DNA of 40,442 bases from Pirellulaceae bacterium (GCA_012744395.1 JAAYCB010000251.1:1-40442); one strand, 5' to 3'; shown: positions 8,457-17,451, counted from the stretch's first letter. Notes: generated by a model not told the origin, from the sequence alone. Translations and numbers: made by a program.

Positions 8457-11400
8457 CTACCGCACCGGCACAACGATCTCGGCCGGCTCGGTGGCGGCGG
8501 GGAGCGTGATCTGAGCGGAGCCCTCGCGGAACTTGTTCAGCGCGATGCCCTTGGCCCGCAACGTGTAGGAACCGTGCGGCACCTGCGGAAACACGAAACG
8601 GCCGGCCGAATCGGAGACGGCCTCCAGGCCGGTCCCCTCCAGTCGCACGCTGATCCCCGCGGCGGGCCGGTCGATAAGAACGACGCTTCCTCGGATCGTG
8701 CTGGTCGTCTTTTTCGCGGGCTCGGCCGGGCCCGCGGGAGGAACAATCGAGACTTGCGCAAACACGCTCCGTGAGAGGCCCACCCGGTCCGTCCCGCGAA
8801 CCAGAATCCGGTAGCGCCCCGGCTCGAGGTCCTCCGTCGGCAGACTTGTCGTCCACGACTCGGCCCCGCCGGGCTGCTGGAGCACCTTGGGCGCTTCCTG
8901 CTCCTCGAAGTCCGAGGAACCATCCAGGTCGAACCCCACCTCGAGCTTTTCGACGCCGCTGAGGTCTTGCGTCTCGGCGGAGACAAGGATTGGGCTGCCT
9001 TTGGCAACCGGATGATCCGGCACGGTCACGCGGAGTTCCGGGGCAGCCCCGTCGAGGATCACCCGGACCGCGGCCTCCGCCGCCGAGCGATCGGTCGCGG
9101 GCGAGATGGTCGGCAGAGACAACTGGGCGAGTATGTCCACCGCGAGATTTCGCAACCCGCCGGGGTCCAGCCGAGCGCGGAGATCGCCGACGCTGGCGGC
9201 GACTTGGAGCAGACCGCCCGGCTCAAGCTTGTCGAGAAAGATCTCTTCGCGGCGGTCTGACTCGAAGCGGACCGTCTTCTCGCCGACCAGCAGGCGGTCT
9301 CCATTGGCGTCGATCCCCACCTCGACGCAGTCGCCCGGCTGCTGGAAGGCGTCTTCCGGCGCGTCGACCTGCAATTCGACCAGGAGCTCCTCGCGCGGGG
9401 CGAGAAACGCGGCGCCCGGCTCCGGGGCGCGGATCGACACGGAGCGGACGGACCGTTCCCGCTCGATCCGCTGCCGATCCCGATCGCAGACCGCGTCATA
9501 GAGGAACGCCCGCCGGCAACCGTCGACGGTCAAGCGGATGGGGATTCTGCGCCCCGCAGCCGGCTCGACGACGGCGAACAAGTCGAGCGATTGGCTCGGG
9601 TCGACAATCCTCCCCTGGTCATTCATTTCCGTGTTGGGGTCGAGGACCCCCGCGGTCTCCCACTTCACGCGGATCGGCTGGTCCGGCCCCGTGGGCGGGA
9701 GGATGTCCCGGTCCGGCTGGCCGTCGCCGTCGATGTCCTTCGCCTGGACCCTGATCGAGACTCGCTGGCTCGCCGCCCGGTAGCTGACGAGCGGATCGAG
9801 GTAGTCCTTCGGAAGCAGCGCTGAAAAGGCGATCCAGTGTACCCATTGCTTCTCCTGGGTCTCTCTGACCACGCAGAGGAGCCCCTGGGTGAGATCGACC
9901 GGCTCGGCCGGCTCTGCGGCCGTCTGGCCGTCCTTCGGCGCCGCGCTCGGGCCGTCGGAAGCGGGTTTCTCCGCCGGGAAGGGAATCGGCGCCGGCTCCT
10001 GCTCGGCGGCAAGCTCGAGATCGAGCGGGCCGGCCAGCGGCCGGCCGCCAGCCAACCAGTCGGCCAACCGCTCCGCGCGCTGTTCGGCGCTGCGCATCGG
10101 GCGAGCCGCATCGCCCGGGGGGCTGCCCAGCAAGACGACGGAGACCTTCTTCGCCTTGCCCGACCGATTGACCAGCTCGAGTCGGAACGGCGTCGTGCGA
10201 TTCGGGAACGGCCGCAGGCGGATCGCGCCGTCCGCGGCGGACCTCGGGTCCACGGTCAGCCCGCTCCCGGCGACCAGCAGGTCGACCCGATCGGGCGGCC
10301 GAACGGCAAGTTGCACGCGGTGCGTCTTCGCCGTTTGGCCTGAAGTCAAGTGAACGATCAGGTCGGCTGTTTCCCAGGAGGGTTGCTCCGCCGCCGATCG
10401 GACTCGAAACCCGACATCCTTAGGTTGTTCTGCCGAAACAGGCATCGGCCGGCCAGGCGCGACGACCCCCGGCTTGTCGAGGCCTTCGACGGTCAGCACG
10501 CTCTCGTCGTATTGGAGGGAAAGGCTTGCGCCGCCCGGCTCGGCGCCCGCGGCGCGGAGGGCGACGGAGAACTCCGTCCACAGCGCCGCCTCGATTTCGA
10601 GCCGCTCCGGACCGGTCAACTCGAGCGGTTGCCGCGGCAAGCGGAAATCCGTCGGCACGATCGAGTAGTCGCAGGCCGCGGCGGGGACCCGTACCGAGTC
10701 GCGAGCATCGACCGCGCGGAGCAACAGCTCGACGCGTCCGTGCGCCGCGGTGCCGGATGAGTTGATTTCCTCGCGGATTCTCCCCGGCAGGGAACGATAG
10801 AACGCGGCCAGTCCGCCGCCAAGCTTCCGGTAGGCTTCCCACAGGCTCGCGTCGTCGGTTTGGCCGTGCGGCGCGGGTCGGGATCCAACGGCGGCGAGTT
10901 CGTCCGCCAACTCCTTGGCGCTGGCGGGATCGAACAGCCGCACAAGGTTCACGGCGAGCGCGGCCTGGGCGGCGGCGCTGCTCCAGGCCGGCCGCGCCCC
11001 GGCCGGCACGGCCAGGTTCGTGTCGCCGGAGACGGCTCGCCCCCGGAGCTCCTCCAGGACCGCCAGCAGCGCCGTCCGCTCCGCCGCCGCCAGGATCGGC
11101 GTTGCCAGCAGGTCGACGATCCGCTGCGACAGCTCTTCTGGTTTGCGGGCGTCTTCCGACTCGCCGAGAATCGCTTGAACCTCCCGCGCCAAGAGGTCGT
11201 CTTCGATCCGGTCGCGGAGACCGTTCAGCGCGGCGGTTTGGAGCTGGATTTGCCGGAGCCTGGAATCGAAGTCGGTCTCCGTTGCGCTGGCCGCGGTGGC
11301 CGTTGATCCGAGCAGCTGGCCGTACTGCGGGAGTTGCTCGGCCAGCAGTTCGCTGAGGTGGTCGTGCAAGGAAGCGGCAAACGGGGCCCCGCCGGCGGCT

Positions 11401-12926
11401 CGCCCATACCAGCGAACATAGTAGGGGCAGGCAAACAGCAGGTCGTTTCGCAGGCGGATCGCCTCGCCATACGCCGCCGTGATCTGGGCCGTCTCGGGCG
11501 ATTCTGCCGGCGGCGGTTTGCCGAGCGTCTGCCGCCCGGCCCGCTCCAGGCGAGCCAGCACCGAGGAAGGGTCTGCCGTCTGGGGCAGCGGTTGCCGCTC
11601 AACCAGGAGTCTCAAGGGCGCGACCAGGATTTCCAGGTCGCTGGCCAGGTCCTTGGCATCCGTCCTCCGGTCGCGAAACTGCATCTCGTAGCCCAACAGC
11701 AGTTCCTGGAATTCGCGCCAGATGTGCGGCGCATAGTCCACGGGTGTCCACTCCGCGGCGTTGTCCCGAGACTGGAGCCGATCCCGCAGGCGCCATGCGT
11801 CTTGCAGCAGGTTCAAGACCTCCGCCCGGGCCGCATCGCGGCCCGCGGCGGGCGCTGCCGGCGGCGTCGGCGGGGGAGCGTCGGCCGCCTGTTGGCCGGC
11901 TTCAGCGACTTGCGGATTCTCGCCGCCGGTCGCCGGGCCCTGGGGCGGTGGCTGCTCCGGCGCCGCGCGTTGCCCTTGCGCCGCTTCAGCTGGCGGCACG
12001 GAAACCAGTGCGATCCGGCTGTCGGGCTCGGCAAGTCCAATCCCGCCGCGCAACAGTTCTGGAGTCTGCGTTGCCGCTCCGCCGGTCTGGGCGGAGACAC
12101 GGCTCGCTACCCGTTCGCGAACGAACGCGTAGAATTCGTCCAGTTCGACCACGTGGTCTCCGTCCTTGTCCGCCAAGCCAGCCAGTCCCTTGGTAACGAA
12201 ATGGCCGAACACGGAAGCTTGATCGGGATACGTCGCGTGGGAGGTCTCCAGAGGCCCGTGCGAGGCGAGCAGCCACAGATTGCCGTCTTGCAGGCTTTCC
12301 ACCTCGGCGCGGACGAGACGGGCAAACTCGTTGACGATCATCCCCTGGCGAAAATCGGCGGCGAGCCAGCCCGCATCGAGAAGGACGAGTTTCAGCCGCG
12401 CCGGGCAGGCGCTGACCTGTCGCAGGACCTCGGCCAACTCGATTCGTCCCGAATCGTCCGCGGGCAGATAGTTGCTGCACAGGAGCAGCGGCTTGCCCCC
12501 TTCCGAGACCCCATGCCCGCACAGGTAGAGAACGACGACATCCCGGCTTCGGGGGGCGACACTCCGCAGCGCCGCTGCCAGGGTGGCCATCCCCTCGCAT
12601 GTCTCCAGGCCGACCAGGGCCTGGCGGGAATTCGATTTCGGGCCGAGCGGAGGCGGCGACGTGAGGCGGGCGGCGTCCTCTTCCGCGAACGGGACCGGCG
12701 GGACGGCCAGCGCGTCGTAATGCACGACGGGCAAACCGAAGACATGGACGCGCGGCAGGAACAGCCACCACCAGAGGGTCCAAACAAGCACTCCGGCCAA
12801 TGCCAGGCCCAAAAGGCTCGTCGTCACGCGCGCCGTCCAACGACTCGCCGTGCTAACCCGATTCCCCTCCGGCCGACCTCGCCAGGTGCGGGTCGAGCGT
12901 ATCGAGCGGCCAGATCGATCGGTCAT
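8457..12926 (-). CDS. Membrane-anchored caspase-fold protein with glycine at the catalytic cysteine position, EF-hand and CarboxypepD_reg-like C-terminus
   Basis: A protein of 1489 residues. A single membrane helix at about 35-57 follows a basic tail, so most of the protein is probably extracytoplasmic. Residues about 68-290 resemble a peptidase C14 (caspase/metacaspase-like) domain: VVVLYLCGHG carries the His138 dyad member and is followed by an LLLCSNYLP strand. The strand that normally reads LLDAC reads LVLLDAGWLAAD, with Gly186 in place of cysteine, so the domain should be catalytically dead. Residues 253-264 form a textbook EF-hand loop (DKDGDHVVELDE). A Pro/Ala-rich linker, a helical region, Ig-like beta domains and a C-terminal carboxypeptidase-regulatory-like domain (SDSAGRFVFPQVPHGSYTLRA) follow. 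GGAGG lies ten bases before the ATG. The gene is divergent from tssK; a scaffold or sensor role is inference. Confidence 0.7.
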   Translation of the reverse strand: MTDRSGRSIRSTRTWRGRPEGNRVSTASRWTARVTTSLLGLALAGVLVWTLWWWLFLPRVHVFGLPVVHYDALAVPPVPFAEEDAARLTSPPPLGPKSNSRQALVGLETCEGMATLAAALRSVAPRSRDVVVLYLCGHGVSEGGKPLLLCSNYLPADDSGRIELAEVLRQVSACPARLKLVLLDAGWLAADFRQGMIVNEFARLVRAEVESLQDGNLWLLASHGPLETSHATYPDQASVFGHFVTKGLAGLADKDGDHVVELDEFYAFVRERVASRVSAQTGGAATQTPELLRGGIGLAEPDSRIALVSVPPAEAAQGQRAAPEQPPPQGPATGGENPQVAEAGQQAADAPPPTPPAAPAAGRDAARAEVLNLLQDAWRLRDRLQSRDNAAEWTPVDYAPHIWREFQELLLGYEMQFRDRRTDAKDLASDLEILVAPLRLLVERQPLPQTADPSSVLARLERAGRQTLGKPPPAESPETAQITAAYGEAIRLRNDLLFACPYYVRWYGRAAGGAPFAASLHDHLSELLAEQLPQYGQLLGSTATAASATETDFDSRLRQIQLQTAALNGLRDRIEDDLLAREVQAILGESEDARKPEELSQRIVDLLATPILAAAERTALLAVLEELRGRAVSGDTNLAVPAGARPAWSSAAAQAALAVNLVRLFDPASAKELADELAAVGSRPAPHGQTDDASLWEAYRKLGGGLAAFYRSLPGRIREEINSSGTAAHGRVELLLRAVDARDSVRVPAAACDYSIVPTDFRLPRQPLELTGPERLEIEAALWTEFSVALRAAGAEPGGASLSLQYDESVLTVEGLDKPGVVAPGRPMPVSAEQPKDVGFRVRSAAEQPSWETADLIVHLTSGQTAKTHRVQLAVRPPDRVDLLVAGSGLTVDPRSAADGAIRLRPFPNRTTPFRLELVNRSGKAKKVSVVLLGSPPGDAARPMRSAEQRAERLADWLAGGRPLAGPLDLELAAEQEPAPIPFPAEKPASDGPSAAPKDGQTAAEPAEPVDLTQGLLCVVRETQEKQWVHWIAFSALLPKDYLDPLVSYRAASQRVSIRVQAKDIDGDGQPDRDILPPTGPDQPIRVKWETAGVLDPNTEMNDQGRIVDPSQSLDLFAVVEPAAGRRIPIRLTVDGCRRAFLYDAVCDRDRQRIERERSVRSVSIRAPEPGAAFLAPREELLVELQVDAPEDAFQQPGDCVEVGIDANGDRLLVGEKTVRFESDRREEIFLDKLEPGGLLQVAASVGDLRARLDPGGLRNLAVDILAQLSLPTISPATDRSAAEAAVRVILDGAAPELRVTVPDHPVAKGSPILVSAETQDLSGVEKLEVGFDLDGSSDFEEQEAPKVLQQPGGAESWTTSLPTEDLEPGRYRILVRGTDRVGLSRSVFAQVSIVPPAGPAEPAKKTTSTIRGSVVLIDRPAAGISVRLEGTGLEAVSDSAGRFVFPQVPHGSYTLRAKGIALNKFREGSAQITLPAATEPAEIVVPVR

Positions 12927-13335
12927 CCTTCCTGCGCCTCCGGCGAAGGGCCGATGGAAACGGACTTTCCTCGCAAGCGAATTCTAGCGCAATGGTATCG
13001 AACAAGCCAGATAGCGATCGCCCGCAAGACAGGGCTCAAGCCCCAATCTCCCCGGCCCCGCAGCCGGAATTCCGCGTTCCAACATCGAACGGTCGAGCCG
13101 TGTCTGCTCTTGGTGACTGGAAATTGGAACTTGAACCTCCCCCCCCGCGCCGTCTTGCATTTGACCGGTCGTTTGCTACCCTCAGGGGAGTGCCAGGGCG
13201 GGGGGCGGGGCCGGCTCCGGTCTGCATCGCTGGGCCACCCCCTCTTCAGAAGTCCGCGTGATTCCGTGCTGTCGTCAGGCATTCGTTGAATGCCGCCGTT
13301 TTCGACAAGAGTGCACTTCGATTGTAGCCCGTTCC
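12927..13335. promoter_or_regulatory. Divergent intergenic region between the pseudo-caspase gene and tssK
   Basis: These 409 bases must hold the starts of transcription for both directions. On the minus strand, the complement of 12981-12986 reads TAGAAT, a good -10 match, but without a clear -35 box. On the plus strand TTGACC at 13161-13166 has no -10 partner at normal spacing. A C-run lies near 13138-13145, and an inverted repeat at 13278-13294 is listed separately. No coding sequence is supported. Confidence 0.4.
13278..13294 (+). promoter_or_regulatory. Perfect inverted repeat in the tssK leader (possible operator or RNA hairpin)
   Basis: GGCATTC, a three-base loop GTT, then GAATGCC: seven perfect base pairs ending 41 bases before the tssK ATG. 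It could be a regulator half-site pair or a leader hairpin. Chance occurrence is possible at this length, hence the low confidence. Confidence 0.3.
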
Positions 13336-14757
13336 ATGCATAACCTCCCGGTTCACTGGTGCGAGGGACTCTTCCTGAGGCCCCAGCACCTCCAGGCGGC
13401 GGATCGGTCCTGGCGCGAGACGCTCGGAACCAGCGAGCACTGGGACCACCAGTACAATTACGGACTTCGCCGAATCGAACTGAGCGAAGAGTCCATCAGC
13501 AACTGGCAGCTCCAGGTCAATGCCTGCCACGCCCGCATGAAGGACGGAAGCCTGGTCCAGTTGGATGCGGGGCAGGAACTCGACCGGATCGACTTGAAGG
13601 CGGCTTTCGACCGGAGCGACACCGTTCGGGCCTACTTGGCGGTTCCACGACTGAAGCTTGGGCAGCGCAATGTCTCCCGAGGGGAAGACGGCGAACCGGT
13701 GCGATATCTTGAGGCGACCGCGATCCTCCCCGACGAAAGCGAAGGGGGGAACGACCAGGAGGTCCAGTTGCGCCGTCTCAACGTCCGTCTGCTCCTCTCC
13801 ACCGAGGACCTGTCGGGGTACGAACTGCTGCCGATCGCCGAGATCCAGCGGTCCGGCGAGAACGAGAGCGTTCCCCGACTGAGCAGCAAGTACATCCCGC
13901 CGCTCCTGGCGATCGACGCCTGGGCCGGGCTGGGGCGCGACATTGTCCGGGCGATCTACGATCTGCTGGGCAAGAAAGCGGAAGTCCTCAGCCAGCAAGT
14001 CATCAATCGCGGCATTTCCCTCGTCAGCCAAGAGCCCGGCGACCTCGACCGGCTGTTGATGCTCCTGCAACTGAACACGGCAATTGCGGCGCTGGAGGTG
14101 CTCGCCTTTGCCCAGGGGGTCCACCCGCTGGTCGCCTACGTCGAACTGTGCCGGATTGTCGGGCAGCTCTCGATCTTCGGCCCCTCGCGGCGGCTGCCGG
14201 AGATTCCCCATTACGACCACGACGACCTGGGGAGGATCTTCGGCTGGATCCGCGAGCAGATCGAGATTCTGCTGGGTCTGGTGCGGGACTATGAATTTGA
14301 GCAGCGGTACTTCGTCGGCGAATCGCGGGGGATGCGCGTCGCTCTCGATCCGAAATGGCTGGGCGCCGACTGGAAGTGGTTCGTGGGCGTTCAGACCGGC
14401 GTGTTGAGCGAGCGGGAATGCCTGGAGATGCTCTCGCCCGGCAATCTCGACTGGAAGCTGGGCAGCGCCAAGCAGGTCGACGCGCTCTTCCAGTATGGAG
14501 CGGAGGGCCTCCAGTTGACCCCGCTCAGCCAGGCGCCGCGGGCATTGCCCGCCGTCCGCGACTGGGTCTACTACGAGGTCACCCGGGGGAATGCGGCGTG
14601 GAAGGATGTCTTGGACACGCAGACCCTGGCAATGCGGCTGAAGGATTCGCTGATCCTCAATCTTGACACGTTGCAGGGGGCGAGGAAACTGGTGGTTTCC
14701 TTCGCTGGAAAGCAGGTTTCGCTGCACTTCGCCTTGTTCGCGGTGCCAAATCGCTAA
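13336..14757 (+). CDS. tssK: Type VI secretion system baseplate subunit TssK
   Basis: A protein of 473 residues (family about 445). TssK is the cytoplasmic trimeric adaptor that joins the TssEFG baseplate wedge to the TssL/TssM membrane complex. The N-terminus MHNLPVHWCEGLFLRPQHLQ is the family hallmark. It is followed by the shell-domain pattern around YNYGLRRIEL and by ending strands with VQTGVLS and DWVYYEV. The ATG at 13336 was chosen because homology begins there; there is no obvious Shine-Dalgarno sequence, and a frame open from 13258 adds a cysteine- and arginine-rich stretch with no family likeness. The stop codon overlaps the tssL start (TAATG), implying coupled translation. It is the first gene of the T6SS locus. 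Confidence 0.93.
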   Translation: MHNLPVHWCEGLFLRPQHLQAADRSWRETLGTSEHWDHQYNYGLRRIELSEESISNWQLQVNACHARMKDGSLVQLDAGQELDRIDLKAAFDRSDTVRAYLAVPRLKLGQRNVSRGEDGEPVRYLEATAILPDESEGGNDQEVQLRRLNVRLLLSTEDLSGYELLPIAEIQRSGENESVPRLSSKYIPPLLAIDAWAGLGRDIVRAIYDLLGKKAEVLSQQVINRGISLVSQEPGDLDRLLMLLQLNTAIAALEVLAFAQGVHPLVAYVELCRIVGQLSIFGPSRRLPEIPHYDHDDLGRIFGWIREQIEILLGLVRDYEFEQRYFVGESRGMRVALDPKWLGADWKWFVGVQTGVLSERECLEMLSPGNLDWKLGSAKQVDALFQYGAEGLQLTPLSQAPRALPAVRDWVYYEVTRGNAAWKDVLDTQTLAMRLKDSLILNLDTLQGARKLVVSFAGKQVSLHFALFAVPNR

Positions 14758-15398
14758 TGACTCCGGAATTTGCATCCGCCGCCGACCCGGTCTTTCTCCA
14801 CGTCCTCGACCTGCTCGAACGGATCGGGCGCGGCGAGGACCCACCAGCCGCCGAGGAACGGGGGCGGATTCGCGGCTGGATCGATCAGGCGGAGGCCCAC
14901 TTGGGACAACGCGAAGACTGGATGCTGGCGAAATACGCGCTGGTGGCCTGGATCGACGACCTGCTCATCGACGCGCCCTGGGAGGGGCGGAGTTGGTGGA
15001 GGGAGAATGCCCTGGAGGTCGAAGTCTTCAACACGCGGCTTCGCAATGAGGAGTTTTACGCCAAGGCCAGGCTGGCCTCCTCGCTGACCGCCAAAGACGC
15101 CCTCGAGGTGTTCTATCTCTGCGTGGTGCTGGGATTTCGCGGCCTCTATCGGGACCCGGCGGCAGCGGCCGTCCTCGCGCCGCCGCGGGGCCTCCCCGCG
15201 GATCTGGAAACCTGGGCGCGACAGACGTCGGCAGCCGTTGCCAGCGGACTCGGCCGCCCGGCAATTTCGGATGCAACACAACCCGGAGCGGGGGCCCCTC
15301 CGCTGGAGGGCCTGACAGCGCTTGTCAGTTCCACGCTGACGGGCGCCGTGCTGGCGGCCTTCGCCCTGATCCTGGTCTGGATCGCGTTTTTTTCGTGA
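14757..15398 (+). CDS. tssL: Type VI secretion system membrane subunit TssL (DotU/IcmH family), short form
   Basis: A protein of 213 residues. TssL is the inner-membrane partner of TssM and docks TssK. The DotU pattern is clear: ALVAWIDDLLIDAPWEGRSW, then NEEFYAKARL, then DALEVFYLCVVLGFRGLY. One membrane helix ends the protein (about 188-211, LTGAVLAAFALILVWIAFF), so it is a tail-anchored cytoplasmic protein. There is no C-terminal OmpA-like peptidoglycan-binding domain of the kind that extended TssL proteins have. It overlaps tssK by one base and is followed by a 130-base spacer containing a palindromic element. Confidence 0.93.
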   Translation: MTPEFASAADPVFLHVLDLLERIGRGEDPPAAEERGRIRGWIDQAEAHLGQREDWMLAKYALVAWIDDLLIDAPWEGRSWWRENALEVEVFNTRLRNEEFYAKARLASSLTAKDALEVFYLCVVLGFRGLYRDPAAAAVLAPPRGLPADLETWARQTSAAVASGLGRPAISDATQPGAGAPPLEGLTALVSSTLTGAVLAAFALILVWIAFFS

Positions 15399-15444
15399 GA
15401 GGAGGAAAGCTTGCAGGGACAGCCAACAGCGGCAACCACGCCCT

Positions 15445-15474
15445 CCCGTTCCCAAGCCGGAGCTTGGGAGCGGG
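15445..15474. repeat. REP-like palindrome in the tssL-tssM spacer
   Basis: CCCGTTCCCAAGC, loop CGGA, then GCTTGGGAGCGGG forms a 13-base-pair stem with a single G-U pair. The core CCCAAGC/GCTTGGG resembles palindromic intergenic repeats scattered in many bacterial genomes. It could also act as an mRNA stability or attenuation element inside the operon. No second copy was seen in this window. Confidence 0.5.
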
Positions 15475-15528
15475 TGAGGAACTGTAACCTGAACACCAAA
15501 AGCTGAAAACTGACACCGGCCAACGATC

Positions 15529-17139
15529 ATGGGCTTCTTCCGCCAGCTTCTCAACGCCGTGACTTATCCCTTGCGCGCGTTGTTCGCATCGCCCGCACGG
15601 CTGTTTGCGGCCGGCCAACGACTGTCGGGCCTTTCGCTGCCCGCCCGCGCGGCGATTCTTGTCGCCGTGTTTCTGGTCATCTCGGTGATCACGGCGCTGG
15701 TCGCGTTCCGATTCACCCAAGACCGCGTGGCAATGGAGTACTGGTTCAATCCGGTCCGTGTGATCGTCATCGCGATCCTCGTCGTCGTGATTCCGATCGT
15801 CGTCTACTACGTGCTGCAACTCTGGCTGGAGGGGGATCGATCTCGCTATCCCGACATCGATGCGGCGTGGCGGGCGGGGCTGGCGCAGTTGCAGCAGCGG
15901 GGGTTGAGCCCGGCGCGGATTCCGCTCTTCCTTGTCGCGGGGACGGCTTGCGAAGCGGAGGAAAACGCGCTGTTTCGCGCTTCCTGCCTGGAATTGCCGG
16001 TGAAGAACGTGCCGGGCGGCGCGGCGGCGCTCCGCTGGTATGCCAACTCCGACGGGATCTACCTCGTATGCAGCGAGACGAGTTCCCTGAGCCGGCTTGC
16101 CTCCTCCGCGCGGGGCGCGGCAGGGGCGGGCCAGTCTCCCCCCGCCCGCCCCGCTGCCCGCCCGTCGCATGGCGCGCTGCGCGGAACGATCATCAGCCAG
16201 CCGGCCGACGTCGAGGCGGATCAGCCCGCGGAGGAACGACCGCCGGATGCCGGCCTCCGTCCGGCCGAAGACAGAATCCGCGGCACGATGGTGATGGGCG
16301 CCGGCCGTTCCGAGGCGGCCTCCCCGGCCGACCAGCGGAGAGCGGTCGTCTTGACCGCCGACGAACGGGCGGAGCAGCAGCGGCGGCTGGAGTATCTCTG
16401 CGGGCTGATCCGGCGGTTGCGGCAGCCCTATTGCCCGATCAACGGAATCCTCACGCTGCTGCCCTGGGATCTGATCCAGCACCCGCGCGAAGCCCTTGAG
16501 CTTCGGCGATCCGTCCAGGCGGATCTGGAGACCATCCGCCGAACGCTCCTGCTCCGCTGCCCGGTCACCGCCTTGGTCAGCGGCGTCGAAAGGGAGCCGG
16601 GGTTCTGCGAGATGATCCGGCGGGTCGGCGCCCAACGGGCAGGCACGCAGCGGTTCGGCAAGGGGTTCTCCGTCTGGAATCCGCCCACGCGCGAACGGCT
16701 CGTGGCACTGACGGCGCACGCGTGCGCGGCGTTTGAAGACTGCATCTATGCCCTGTTTCGCGAAACGGGCGCCCTCGGCAAACCGGGCAACACGAAGCTC
16801 TATGCCCTGCTCTGCCGGGTCCGGCGCGACGTCCAGGATCGGCTCGCCCATGTCCTTGTCGGCGGTTACGGCCGGGGCGAAGGGGAGAGCGACGACGCGA
16901 TGCTCTTCAGCGGCTGCTACTTCGGCGCCACCGGCGAGACCGAGGACCGGCAGGCCTTCGTGCGGAGCGTCTTCGACAAGCTGCCCAGCGAGCAGGAAGA
17001 GTTGGAATGGACCGACCGGGCCCTCGATCAGGACGCACGCTGCCAGGTGTGGGCCAACCTGGGATTGATGCTCAATGGCGTCCTGGCTCTGGTGGTCGCC
17101 GGAACGATTCTATTCAGGTGGTTCCCCTTCTGGAAATGA
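15529..17139 (+). CDS. tssM: Short TssM/IcmF-like protein: N-terminal domain only, degenerate P-loop
   Basis: A protein of 536 residues, about half the length of typical TssM (near 1100-1200). Two membrane helices lie at about 41-61 and 77-99, and a third closes the protein at about 511-531. Between them a cytoplasmic domain follows the layout of the IcmF N-terminal GTPase-like domain. A strand IPLFLVAG (131-138) sits where the Walker A motif belongs but continues TACEAEENAL, with no GKT/S. YCPINGILTLLPWDL (301-315) is the domain's conserved NG strand. Residues about 190-275 form a disordered Ala/Pro-rich linker. The long periplasmic region that contacts TssJ is absent, in line with the lack of tssJ. 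Position between tssL and the rest of the T6SS supports the call. No clear ribosome-binding site precedes the ATG. Confidence 0.78.
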   Translation: MGFFRQLLNAVTYPLRALFASPARLFAAGQRLSGLSLPARAAILVAVFLVISVITALVAFRFTQDRVAMEYWFNPVRVIVIAILVVVIPIVVYYVLQLWLEGDRSRYPDIDAAWRAGLAQLQQRGLSPARIPLFLVAGTACEAEENALFRASCLELPVKNVPGGAAALRWYANSDGIYLVCSETSSLSRLASSARGAAGAGQSPPARPAARPSHGALRGTIISQPADVEADQPAEERPPDAGLRPAEDRIRGTMVMGAGRSEAASPADQRRAVVLTADERAEQQRRLEYLCGLIRRLRQPYCPINGILTLLPWDLIQHPREALELRRSVQADLETIRRTLLLRCPVTALVSGVEREPGFCEMIRRVGAQRAGTQRFGKGFSVWNPPTRERLVALTAHACAAFEDCIYALFRETGALGKPGNTKLYALLCRVRRDVQDRLAHVLVGGYGRGEGESDDAMLFSGCYFGATGETEDRQAFVRSVFDKLPSEQEELEWTDRALDQDARCQVWANLGLMLNGVLALVVAGTILFRWFPFWK

Positions 17140-17451
17140 CAGCCGGCGCGGTCCTTGGGGACTGCGGCGACTGGTTGCCGCCCCCCTCATCCAGACGAGT
17201 TGGGCCGGACCTCTCGATCGAGGACATCTGAAGAGGGGGTGCAGCGGCAAGGAATCGCCGCACTCCAAAATACCGCAAACGCACGCTGGAATTGGCGGAC
17301 TTGAATTCCTAGAATTGCCGTTGGGTTCGTTTCTTCCTTGCCAATCGGGGGACCCGGGCTTCCGCTTTGCCGGGCCAGCAATCTCGTCACGCGCCGCAGG
17401 GTGCGGCACTCGGCGTCCCCTGGCGAACGACTTGTCCAAGATCGAGTTCCC
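17140..17451. other. Intergenic stretch after tssM; one weak hairpin, otherwise nothing recognised
   Basis: These 312 bases separate tssM from the orphan/sigma pair. A hairpin of eight base pairs (CGCGGTCC, loop TTGG, GGACTGCG, 17147-17166, one G-U) starts just after the tssM stop and lacks a T-run, so it is a poor intrinsic terminator. A ten-base palindrome CTCGATCGAG lies near 17215. A TAGAAT sequence near 17310 could be a -10 box but has no -35 partner. No gene is supported. Confidence 0.35.

Noticed and set aside
13161..13190. TTGACC upstream of tssK as a -35 box
   Set aside because: No -10-like hexamer at 15-19 bases downstream; left unannotated.
11334..13289. A 651-codon plus-strand open frame opposite the pseudo-caspase gene and reaching into the tssK leader
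   Set aside because: Mostly antisense to a real gene, with no family features; the part in the leader changes composition at the gene boundary.
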